5,192 nucleotides of DNA, from assembly GCA_020253895.1 (NCBI GenBank), contig JADDKG010000146.1, positions 1 to 5,192 on the forward strand. The letters are read 5' to 3'. Origin of the DNA: Rubrobacter sp. (GTDB lineage: Bacteria; Actinomycetota; Rubrobacteria; Rubrobacterales; Rubrobacteraceae). Shown in pieces: positions 1-5,103 of the stretch. A program made the position numbers and the translations under genes. The stretch's first letter is position 1. Each line of letters opens with the position of its first letter. Below the pieces are notes generated by a model. It was not told where the DNA came from. It saw only the letters and a program-made list of their open reading frames with translations, and searched no databases.

Positions 1-23
1 AACTTCTTCACGGTTACGCCCAT
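1..23 (-). CDS. N-terminal fragment of an unidentified gene downstream of yqeC
   Basis: An ATG at 23-21 on the minus strand opens a frame reading MGVTVKK before the window ends. A good SD (GGGAGG) lies 9 nt upstream, and the start sits about 70 nt beyond the yqeC stop on the same strand, so it could be the next gene of a yqeC operon. Seven residues are too few to identify a product. In other genomes yqeC neighbours are often molybdenum-hydroxylase genes or accessory genes such as yqeB, mocA or xdhC, but nothing visible here supports any one of them. The start is inferred from SD plus ATG only. Confidence 0.35.
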
Positions 24-94
24 GTTCAAAGACCTCCCGCGAAAGCCTGCCGTACGGACAAGTCTGCGCCGCAGAGGCCCGTTTTACAAGCCCC

Positions 95-838
95 TCAGGG
101 CACCCAGACCTGTACCGGCCCCTCCGCCGGGAGAGAGGTGAAGACGATCTTCCCGATGCCCTGCCGCCAGAGCTCGCGGGTGACCACCGCGGCGTCCGAC
201 ATGCTCCTCCCCGGGGAGATCCCGGTGAGGAGGACCGCAGAGCGCACCCCGGAGGGCACCCGCGCCAGCGACCCCCCGGAGAGCGCCCGGGCGAAGGCGC
301 GGGGCGTTACGCTCTGCCCGGAGCTCAAGCCTGTGAGCCGGGCGAAGACCTCCGGCCGGTGGATGTGCTCGCTGGTGGCGGGCTTGCCCAGGGCCCCGAT
401 GTTGGCCACGGCGACCACCAGCGTGGTGCCCCGTGGGATCGCCGGCTCGTGCTCCGCGGTGCCCTTCAGCGGCCGGCGCCGCGCACCGTCGGCCTCCACC
501 AGCACCACGTCGGCGATGCCACCCAGAGGCGCCACCTCATCCAGGCCCAACCCGCCGATCCTCCCCTTCGAGATGTACGCCGAACCAACCGCAGCGGCCC
601 CGGAGTCCGCCACCGCCTCCTTGAGACGCCCGAGCCAGCCCTCCTCCTCGGTGGTGACCACCCGCCCAACCCGTTCCGCCTCCCCCACGTGCATCTTCGT
701 CGTGGGAGCCGCTATTGCCGTCAGGCCGTCGCCCACCAGCTCCCTGGCCACCGCCGCTATGGCGCTGGACTTCCCGCCAGCCCCCACGAAGGCCACTATG
801 TCACCCGCCGAGATCCCGAGCGCCGGATACAGCTTCAA
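95..838 (-). CDS. yqeC: YqeC-family putative selenium-dependent hydroxylase accessory protein
   Basis: A 247-residue P-loop protein of the YqeC family, an accessory factor found with selenium-dependent molybdenum hydroxylases. It is presumed cytosolic, and its exact biochemical step is not established. Seen in sequence: the nucleotide-binding loop GAGGKSS at residues 19-25; a TTKMHV stretch at 46-51; the family signature VEADGARRRPLK at 114-125, followed by EHEPAIP at 129-135; and an EHIHRPE segment near 157-163. Length is typical of the family. The start is TTG at 838-836, chosen because a GAAGGAG SD lies 7 nt upstream and the protein then begins just before the P-loop strand. The gene is transcribed divergently from the holin-DUF3618-larC run. 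No hydroxylase, selD or xdh gene is visible here, so the link to selenium rests on family membership only. The family call is firm and the in vivo role is not. Confidence 0.9.
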   Translation of the reverse strand: MKLYPALGISAGDIVAFVGAGGKSSAIAAVARELVGDGLTAIAAPTTKMHVGEAERVGRVVTTEEEGWLGRLKEAVADSGAAAVGSAYISKGRIGGLGLDEVAPLGGIADVVLVEADGARRRPLKGTAEHEPAIPRGTTLVVAVANIGALGKPATSEHIHRPEVFARLTGLSSGQSVTPRAFARALSGGSLARVPSGVRSAVLLTGISPGRSMSDAAVVTRELWRQGIGKIVFTSLPAEGPVQVWVP

Positions 839-845
839 CTCAACG

Positions 846-852
846 CTCCTTC
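846..852 (-). promoter_or_regulatory. Shine-Dalgarno that fixes the TTG start of yqeC
   Basis: On the minus strand GAAGGAG is followed by a 7-nt spacer and then TTG at 838. No ATG or GTG competes at this position, so the SD decides for a TTG start. Confidence 0.7.
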
Positions 853-948
853 CCCCCGTTTCCCAAAACGCACTCCTCTTCGCCGCACCACCTCTTGTGC
901 AGCTGCTCCCATGTTACATCAGAAAACCGCTTCGCGTGCTTTATGGCA

Positions 949-977
949 TGTTGGATACGAGAAAATTTATGTAAGAT
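949..977 (+). promoter_or_regulatory. candidate promoter for the holin-DUF3618-larC operon
   Basis: The 839-1050 gap between divergent genes contains a conspicuously AT-rich patch at about 951-977 in otherwise GC-rich DNA. A -10-like TAAGAT lies at 972-977 (4 of 6 to consensus). A weak -35-like element precedes it: TGTTGG at 949-954 with a 17-nt spacer, or TTGGAT at 951-956 with 15 nt. Transcription would start near 984, about 65 nt upstream of the GTG at 1051. I found no convincing promoter for yqeC on the other strand, although one is expected in this gap. The call rests on base composition and weak motif matches. Confidence 0.35.
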
Positions 978-1050
978 GGAGCCGGATTAGCGGCGGTATG
1001 GCCCGGGTACCCTAGGGAGAGCCGTGGTAGGCGAGAGAAGGGAGTGGTGT

Positions 1051-1500
1051 GTGACCGAGCAGAGGGAGCGGGTTGCGGAGTTCGAGCGGCGGCTGGAGGG
1101 CGAGGACGGTCTTTCGGACAGGAGCATAAAGGAGATCGTGGAGGCCCTGCGGCCGCAGCTGCAGGAGCTTGCCCGCAAGCAGGTCGAGCTGGCGAAGGTG
1201 GAGCTGGCGCCGGTGGGGCGGCAGGCCGGCATCGCTGCGGGTCTGCTGGTGGCCGGGGCGGTGTTCCTGCACCTGTTCGTGGTGTTTCTGGCGGTGACCG
1301 GGATATACCTGCTCAACGAGGTGGGCGGGCTGAGCCTGTGGCTCTCGGCGCTGATCGTCTCTGGTATACTGCTTGTAATAGGGGGTGTGCTGGCCGGCAC
1401 GGGCGCCGGCAGGCTTAGGGGCCTCGATCCCAAGCCCCGCCGCACGATAAGCACCTTCCAGCAGAACGTGGAGTGGCTCAAGGGGCAGTTCAGGTCGTGA
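1051..1500 (+). CDS. Holin-X / phage holin superfamily III (DUF1469-like) membrane protein
   Basis: A 149-residue protein resembling the actinobacterial Holin-X family (Pfam Phage_holin_3_6). Despite the name, these proteins are common chromosomal membrane proteins with no proven lytic role. Seen: an N-terminal charged, probably amphipathic segment (about 24-55) with the family-like LARKQVELAKVEL; two hydrophobic helices at about 59-88 and 95-119; and a cytosolic tail ending in RRTISTFQQNVEWLKGQF, which matches the characteristic C-terminal 'T-x-S-x-x-x-x-VEWLK' pattern. The start chosen is GTG 1051, because AAGGGAG at 1038-1044 gives a 6-nt spacer and the N-terminus then looks like MTEQRERV. 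An in-frame GTG at 1024 with AGGGAG 4 nt upstream would add nine residues and cannot be excluded. It overlaps the next gene by four bases (GTGA), so the two are translationally coupled. No phage genes surround it. Confidence 0.85.
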   Translation: MTEQRERVAEFERRLEGEDGLSDRSIKEIVEALRPQLQELARKQVELAKVELAPVGRQAGIAAGLLVAGAVFLHLFVVFLAVTGIYLLNEVGGLSLWLSALIVSGILLVIGGVLAGTGAGRLRGLDPKPRRTISTFQQNVEWLKGQFRS

Positions 1501-1847
1501 GCGAGATACCGGAGCGCATAGAGCGGGAGATGTTTGAGATCCGGAGCCGCATGGCCCCGGACGTCAGGGACCTCCGCCGGCACGCGGACCCCAAGGTCAT
1601 CGGCCAGCAGGTCAAGGAGCGGGTGAAGAGCCGCCTGAAGGAGACCTTGACCCGTTTGGGGAGGAGCGTCGCGGCGTCGGCCCGCGCTCAGGCCCTGCTG
1701 GCCCGGGAGGCCGGGCGCAAGCGCAACCCGGCGGTGTTCACCGACGCGGTGAAGAGCGATCCCCGCCCGATGATACTGCTGGCCGTCCTGCTCGCGGTGA
1801 CCGCCGTGGCGGTCCGCAGGCTCTCCGGAGGAGGCTCGCAGAGGTAG
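1497..1847 (+). CDS. DUF3618 domain-containing membrane-anchored protein
   Basis: A 116-residue protein of the DUF3618 type, function unknown. Its N-terminal segment (SEIPERIEREMFEIRSRMAP, residues 2-21) fits the family's opening helix in which 'EIER' is followed by a regularly spaced helix. A 'DPKVIGQQVKERVKSRL' stretch follows at 31-47, then a long polar, probably coiled helix to about residue 78, and one transmembrane helix at about 91-107 close to the C-terminus. The protein is predicted to be a single-pass membrane protein with most of its mass on one side. The GTG start overlaps the TGA of the Holin-X gene as GTGA (1497-1500). There is no strong SD, which suggests translation by coupling. 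Holin-X and DUF3618 genes commonly occur as a pair in actinobacteria, so the pairing supports both calls. An in-frame GTG at 1473 would also be open but lies inside the upstream gene. Confidence 0.8.
   Translation: MSEIPERIEREMFEIRSRMAPDVRDLRRHADPKVIGQQVKERVKSRLKETLTRLGRSVAASARAQALLAREAGRKRNPAVFTDAVKSDPRPMILLAVLLAVTAVAVRRLSGGGSQR
1827..1834 (+). promoter_or_regulatory. strong Shine-Dalgarno positioned for a larC start near 1844
   Basis: GGAGGAGG lies inside the last codons of the DUF3618 gene and ends 9 nt before the GTA at 1844. No ATG, GTG, TTG or CTG occurs in any frame between 1809 and 1894, so this SD serves no conventional start. Its spacing points to initiation at about 1841-1847. Confidence 0.5.
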
Positions 1848-3040
1848 CACCTCTCCACGTCCACTTCCAGCCCGTAGGGGGGGCGGCCGGGGACATGATC
1901 CTGGCCAGCCTCCTCTCCGCCGGGGCCCCGGCGGAGGAGGTCGAGGAGGGGATACGGGGCCTGGGGCTTTCCGTGCGGCTCGAACTCCGGCGGGTGGAGA
2001 TCAGCGGCATATCCGCCCTCGGCCTCCGGGTGGTCCCGCCGCGGGAGCACGCCCACCGCACCTTCGGCGACATACGCCGCCTCATCGAGCGATCAGGCCT
2101 CCCCGAGCGGGCCGCCGGGTGGGCGCTCGAGGCCTTCCGCCTCCTGGCCGTCGCCGAGGGCAAGGTGCACGGCGTCCCGCCGGAAGAGGTCACCTTCCAC
2201 GAGGTCGGCGCCGCCGACTCCATAGCGGACATCGTCGGTGCCTCCCTCGCGCTGGAGCTGCTCGGAGCCCAGACCGTAAGCTGCGGCCCGCTCCCCATGG
2301 GGAGCGGGGTTGTACCGGCCGCCCACGGCATGCTCCCTGTGCCCGGGCCGGCCACCCTGGAGGTGCTGCAAGGCTGCTGGGTACGCTGGCCGGAGGAGGA
2401 GCAGGAGATGACCACCCCCACGGGGGCGGCCCTCATGCGGGCTTTTACCGGCGGGGAGTTCTCGGACGCCGCCCCGCCCATGGTGCTGAGCGGTACGGGC
2501 TACGGGGCCGGCACGGTAGTGCTGCGGAGCGCGCCGAACCTGCTGCGGGCGGTGGTGGGCCGGCTGGAGGGGCCGGCCGGGGAGCTGGAGGTCCTCGAAG
2601 CAAACATCGATGATGCGTCCGGCGAGATACTCGGGACAGCCGTGGAGCGGCTCCTCGCCGCCGGAGCTCCCGACGCCTGGCTGGAGCCCATCGTCATGAA
2701 GCGCGGGCGGGGGGCGTACAAGCTGTGCGCCCTCGTAAGGCGGGAGGACCGCGGGCGCGTGGCCCGGACCATGATGCGCGAGACCGGGACCCTCGGCGTC
2801 CGCCACCACGGGGTCGGGCGCACCGTCGCCGGGAGGCGCGCCGTGGAGGTCACCCTCCCGTACGGCAGGTGCCGGGTGAAGGTGGGGACCCTCGACGGGG
2901 AGGATTTCGTCCTCTCCCCCGAGCACGCCGACGCGGCCCGCCTGGCAGAGGAGCACGGGGTGCCGCTTCCCCGGGTCTACGACGACGCCCGCCGGGCGGC
3001 GGCCGACCTCCTTGAAGGGAGCGCCCGGGGAAAGTTCTGA
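1844..3040 (+). CDS. larC: LarC, nickel insertase of nickel-pincer nucleotide biosynthesis
   Basis: LarC is the CTP-dependent cyclometallase that inserts nickel into the pyridinium bisthiocarboxylate mononucleotide made by LarB and LarE, giving the cofactor of lactate racemase LarA and related enzymes. Family blocks, numbered from 1844: HFQPVGGAAGDMILASLL (7-24); VTFHEVGAADSIADIVGA (116-133); GPLPMGSGVVPAAHG (148-162); PVPGPATLEVL (165-175); EMTTPTGAAL (188-197); GTGYGAG (217-223); EANIDDASGEILG (252-264); IVMKRGRGAYKL (283-294); and the C-terminal PEHADAARLAEEHGVPLPRVYDDAR. At 398 residues it is full length. The first conventional start is ATG 1895, which falls inside the conserved GDM motif. 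The conserved N-terminus needs at least 10 to 15 codons more, and those codons are open in frame but contain no ATG, GTG or TTG. I place the start at GTA 1844, which overlaps the upstream TAG as GTAG and follows the GGAGGAGG SD. This start is inferred. A conservative annotation would be 1895-3040. No larA, larB or larE is visible. Confidence 0.93.
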   Translation, partial: VAPLHVHFQPVGGAAGDMILASLLSAGAPAEEVEEGIRGLGLSVRLELRRVEISGISALGLRVVPPREHAHRTFGDIRRLIERSGLPERAAGWALEAFRLLAVAEGKVHGVPPEEVTFHEVGAADSIADIVGASLALELLGAQTVSCGPLPMGSGVVPAAHGMLPVPGPATLEVLQGCWVRWPEEEQEMTTPTGAALMRAFTGGEFSDAAPPMVLSGTGYGAGTVVLRSAPNLLRAVVGRLEGPAGELEVLEANIDDASGEILGTAVERLLAAGAPDAWLEPIVMKRGRGAYKLCALVRREDRGRVARTMMRETGTLGVRHHGVGRTVAGRRAVEVTLPYGRCRVKVGTLDGEDFVLSPEHADAARLAEEHGVPLPRVYDDARRAAADLLEGSARGKF

Positions 3041-3071
3041 GGCCGGGGCTTTAAAGCCCAGGCCTCAGAAC
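3034..3071. terminator. 16-bp hairpin between convergent larC and csp, probable bidirectional terminator
   Basis: The arms 3034-3044 (GTTCTGAGGCC) and 3061-3071 (GGCCTCAGAAC) are perfect complements over 11 bp. After one G-A mismatch (3045/3060) the stem continues for 5 bp, GGGCT/AGCCC, closed by a TTAA loop at 3051-3054. The left arm includes the last larC codon and its TGA. The hairpin lies between convergent larC and csp, so it could stop transcription from either side. No T-tract follows on either strand, so it is not a textbook intrinsic terminator. It may act with Rho or as a 3'-end stabiliser. Confidence 0.65.
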
Positions 3072-3097
3072 CGCAGGTGGTAGAGTGCTTGCGTGCC

Positions 3098-3301
3098 TTA
3101 GATCTTGGAGACCTTGACGGCCTGCATCCCCTTGCGTCCCCGGGTGGCCTCATAGGAGACCCGCGCCCCCTCCTCAAGGGTCTTGAACCCGGTGCCCTCT
3201 ATCCCGGAGTAGTGGACGAAGAGGTCCTCGCTCCCATCATCCGGGGAGATAAAGCCGTAGCCCTTCTCCTCGCTGAACCACTTCACCGTGCCTTGGGCCA
3301 T
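3098..3301 (-). CDS. CspA-family cold-shock protein
   Basis: A 67-residue single cold-shock domain of the usual bacterial length. It is a cytosolic single-stranded nucleic-acid binding protein that melts RNA structure (RNA chaperone role known for the family). Seen: the opening [21 protein letters not shown]1-type motif KGYGFI at residues 13-18; RNP2-type DLFVHY at 26-31; the surface aromatics W8, F17, F28, H30 and Y31; and the closing strand QAVKVSKI. The start is ATG at 3301-3299. Its SD is weak (AAAGG about 12 nt away, or GGCGGG 8 nt away). The gene is convergent with larC, and the hairpin at 3034-3071 lies 27 nt beyond its stop. Upstream, 159 bp separate it from the HAD gene on the same strand, so it probably has its own promoter. 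Whether it is cold-induced cannot be read from the sequence. Confidence 0.95.
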   Translation of the reverse strand: MAQGTVKWFSEEKGYGFISPDDGSEDLFVHYSGIEGTGFKTLEEGARVSYEATRGRKGMQAVKVSKI

Positions 3302-3345
3302 ATCCAGCGCCCGCCTTTCTGCTTCCAGGACGAGGATTCAGAAGA

Positions 3346-3383
3346 AGATGCCGCCGGGTGTTTTTTGTCGGGTGGCGGCATCT
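3346..3383 (-). promoter_or_regulatory. perfect 10-bp inverted repeat in the csp upstream region
   Basis: The arms 3346-3355 (AGATGCCGCC) and 3374-3383 (GGCGGCATCT) are exact complements with an 18-nt spacer that carries a run of six A on the minus strand. The right arm on that strand is followed by TTCTTCTG. The repeat starts 45 nt upstream of the csp ATG and lies 78 nt downstream of the HAD stop. It could be a terminator for the HAD transcript, a structured csp 5' leader, or an operator. A weak -10-like TACACT on the minus strand at 3427-3422 would place the repeat within the csp leader. The rest of the 3302-3460 gap shows no gene. Confidence 0.5.
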
Positions 3384-3460
3384 GCCCCGGCTCCTCGCCC
3401 GCCTTCCAAACTGCAGCCCGCAGTGTAGTACAAAACCCCGCGATCTGCACCACCGTGGTC

Positions 3461-4108
3461 CTACCCCGGGAAGCCGGCCCGCAGCAGCGCGGCACAGTCC
3501 TCGTAGACCTCGGCGGCGCCGGCCTCCTCGAGCTCCTGCGCGCTGAACGCCCCGCCGGTGAGCACGGCGACGGTCCGTATCCCGGCGGCGTGGGCCGCCT
3601 GCACGTCCCAGACGGCGTCCCCCACGGCCACCGTCTCCTCCGGGGAGGCTCCGGCCCGCTCCAGCGCCAGCTCGAAGATATCCGGGTCGGGCTTGGAGTT
3701 CTCCACGTCGGCGGAGTTCACCACCCCGGAGAGCCTGCCCTCCGTCTCCAGCAGCCGGAGGTACTTCTCCAGCTCCTCGGGCTTGGCGCTGGTCACAAAC
3801 CAGACGCCGTACCCCCTCTCGGAGAGCGTGGCTATGAGCTCCTTCGCCCCCGGCAGAGGCAGGGCGTACTCCTGCATCTCCATGAAGATCTCACCGTGCA
3901 GCCGGTCGGCCTCCGCGGCGGCAGCCTCGTCCTCGGCCGGGATGAACTCCGGGACGAGCTTGTCGGAGCCCTTCCCGATCTGGCGGTGCACCCGGGCACG
4001 GGGCACCCGGTAGCCGACCTCATCGAAGGCCCGTGCCCAGGCCTCGACGTGCAGGTAGTTGGTGTCCATCAGGGTACCGTCCACGTCCAGCACGACCGCT
4101 CGGGCCAC
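3461..4108 (-). CDS. HAD-superfamily hydrolase, phosphoglycolate phosphatase/beta-phosphoglucomutase-like
   Basis: A 215-residue haloacid-dehalogenase-fold phosphatase with a helical cap between motifs I and II. Motifs seen: I, DVDGTL at residues 8-13 (nucleophile D8, acid/base D10); II, VTSAK at 105-109 (T106 or S107); III, the lysine of NSKPDPDIF (K139); IV, GDAVWD at 163-168 (D164 and D168, magnesium ligands). All catalytic residues are present. The cap spans about 17-85, and the order of motifs matches the Gph/PGMB subgroup, but the physiological substrate cannot be read from sequence. The start is GTG at 4108-4106, fixed by a perfect AGGAGG 6 nt upstream. The gene is divergent from ygfZ across a 50-bp gap and on the same strand as csp, from which it is separated by an inverted repeat, so the two are probably separate transcripts. 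Confidence 0.9.
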   Translation of the reverse strand: MARAVVLDVDGTLMDTNYLHVEAWARAFDEVGYRVPRARVHRQIGKGSDKLVPEFIPAEDEAAAAEADRLHGEIFMEMQEYALPLPGAKELIATLSERGYGVWFVTSAKPEELEKYLRLLETEGRLSGVVNSADVENSKPDPDIFELALERAGASPEETVAVGDAVWDVQAAHAAGIRTVAVLTGGAFSAQELEEAGAAEVYEDCAALLRAGFPG

Positions 4109-4114
4109 AGCAAA

Positions 4115-4120
4115 CCTCCT
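4115..4120 (-). promoter_or_regulatory. Shine-Dalgarno of the HAD phosphatase gene
   Basis: On the minus strand AGGAGG is followed by a 6-nt spacer and the GTG at 4108. It is the strongest SD at a conventional start in the window and decides for a GTG start. It also takes up part of the 50-bp divergent gap, leaving little room for promoter elements. Confidence 0.75.
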
Positions 4121-4121
4121 C

Positions 4122-4152
4122 TTAGAAGAACCCGGAGACGATGGCCTAAAAT
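4122..4152 (+). promoter_or_regulatory. compact promoter for ygfZ, likely giving a leaderless mRNA
   Basis: A -10-like TAAAAT (5 of 6 to TATAAT) lies at 4147-4152 and ends only 6 nt before the ATG at 4159. Transcription starting the usual 6 to 8 nt downstream would begin at or next to the A of the ATG. A weak -35-like TTAGAA lies at 4122-4127 (19-nt spacer), with no better match at 17 nt. On the opposite strand the same bases read TATTTT, a possible -10 for the HAD gene, so the element may serve both directions. Motif-based inference only. Confidence 0.5.
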
Positions 4153-4158
4153 ACCCGT

Positions 4159-5103
4159 ATGTCCGTCCGGCGAATCACCCACCAGGGATGCGCGGCCCTC
4201 CGGGAGGGCGCGGCGCTGGTCGAGCACCCCGGCGCTGCGGTGCTCCGGCTCTCCGGCAGGGACCCGGCGGGGCTCCTGGAGGCGATCCTGACGAACACCC
4301 TCCCCAAGGAGGAGAGCCGCGGCGTCTACGCCCTCCTGCTGAACCCGAAGGGCCGGATACAGGCCGACCTGCGGGTGGTCCGGCAGCCGGGCGAGGTGCT
4401 GGTCGTCACCGGCCCGGAGAGCGCTGAGGCGGTGCGGGCCATCCTGGGCCGCTACGCGCCGTTCTCCCGGGTCTCGGTGGAGGAGACCGACCTCGGGGTG
4501 CTCGGGCTCTACGGGCCCCGGGCTGCGGAGCTGGCAGGGCTGGAGGGTAGGCCCCCCGAGCACCTCTCCGTGAGGCTAGACGGGCTCCTCGCGGTCGGGG
4601 TGGAGCTGCCGGTTCCAGGGGTGGATCTCATCGGGGAGCCGGCGGCGCTCCGGTCCGCCCGCGAGAGTCTGGCGGCGGCGGGCGCCGTCGCCGCCACCGG
4701 CGAGGAGTACGAGACGGCCCGGATCGCCGCCGGGGTCCCGCGCTTCGGGAAGGACTTCACCCCGGAGAACTTCCCGGCCGAGGCGGGGCTGCTGGAGCGA
4801 GCGGTGAGCTTTGAGAAGGGCTGCTACCCCGGACAGGAGACGGTCGCCAGGATGTACTACCGGGGGCACCCCAACAAGACGCTCCACCGCTTCGTGCTGG
4901 AGCCCGGAGCTTCCCCGCCGCCGGGCTCCGAGATCCTCCAGAACGGGCGCCGGGCGGGCGTGCTCACCAGCATCGCCCCCCTGCCCTCCGGGGACGGAGC
5001 CGTCTTCGCGCTGGGGTACCTGCGGCGCGGCACGGACCCCGAGGGCCCGCTCTCCGCCGGTGGTGTCTCCCTGAAGGTGGCGCAGGGCCGGACGGGCCGG
5101 TGA
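4159..5103 (+). CDS. ygfZ: YgfZ/IBA57-type folate-binding protein (GcvT-like fold), Fe-S cluster maturation
   Basis: A 314-residue protein with the aminomethyltransferase (GcvT) fold, assigned to the YgfZ group by the signature KGCYPGQE at residues 220-227, containing the conserved C222, followed by TVARMYYRGHPNK. Known members bind tetrahydrofolate and help build or repair certain iron-sulfur clusters, and they do not cleave glycine. Other landmarks: LSGRDPAGLLEAILTN (31-46), the LLNPKGRIQADL strand-turn (60-71) typical of the fold, PRFGKDFTPENFPAEAGL (194-211), and a C-terminal beta-barrel segment from about 240. Length is normal. The start is ATG 4159. No SD precedes it (the nearest GGAG is 22 nt away), while a -10 box lies 6 nt away, so it is probably leaderless. 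The stop overlaps the next start as GTGA (5100-5103). A true GcvT is less likely, because KGCYxGQE is diagnostic and no gcvH or gcvP is present. Confidence 0.9.
   Translation: MSVRRITHQGCAALREGAALVEHPGAAVLRLSGRDPAGLLEAILTNTLPKEESRGVYALLLNPKGRIQADLRVVRQPGEVLVVTGPESAEAVRAILGRYAPFSRVSVEETDLGVLGLYGPRAAELAGLEGRPPEHLSVRLDGLLAVGVELPVPGVDLIGEPAALRSARESLAAAGAVAATGEEYETARIAAGVPRFGKDFTPENFPAEAGLLERAVSFEKGCYPGQETVARMYYRGHPNKTLHRFVLEPGASPPPGSEILQNGRRAGVLTSIAPLPSGDGAVFALGYLRRGTDPEGPLSAGGVSLKVAQGRTGR

Noticed and set aside
63..75. Short inverted repeat TCTGC/GCAGA between yqeC and the downstream start
   Set aside because: A 5-bp stem with a 3-nt loop and no T-tract is too weak to call a terminator.
138..974. 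Long open frame on the plus strand across yqeC
   Set aside because: It is antisense to a recognisable yqeC. Its protein is rich in Pro, Arg, Ser and Thr as expected of a high-GC shadow frame, and it shows no family motif.
1002..1017. Overlapping palindromes CCCGGG, GGGTACCC and CCCTAGGG just upstream of the Holin-X gene
   Set aside because: Short GC-rich palindromes are expected by chance here. They are not repeated elsewhere in the window, and no stable larger fold is evident.
1024..1050. Upstream GTG start for the Holin-X protein
   Set aside because: Possible, but its SD spacing is only 4 nt and the added residues do not resemble the family. GTG 1051 with AAGGGAG at 6 nt is preferred.
1051..1500. 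Holin as evidence of a prophage or lysis cassette
   Set aside because: The Holin-X family is widespread on actinobacterial chromosomes. No endolysin, integrase or structural phage gene is present, and the neighbours are metabolic.
2093..2956. Minus-strand open frame of 287 codons within larC
   Set aside because: It is antisense to conserved LarC blocks and has no motif of its own.
3061..3100. tRNA-like stretch resembling a D-arm (GGTGGTAGAGTGCTTGCGTG)
   Set aside because: No acceptor stem, anticodon arm or T-arm (GGTTCGA-type) can be folded around it. Downstream sequence is the csp coding end and the left part belongs to the terminator hairpin. At most it is a chance resemblance.
3077..4291. 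404-codon open frame on the plus strand across csp and the HAD gene
   Set aside because: It covers two clear minus-strand genes and part of ygfZ in another frame. It has no recognisable domain and arises because stop codons are rare in GC-rich DNA.
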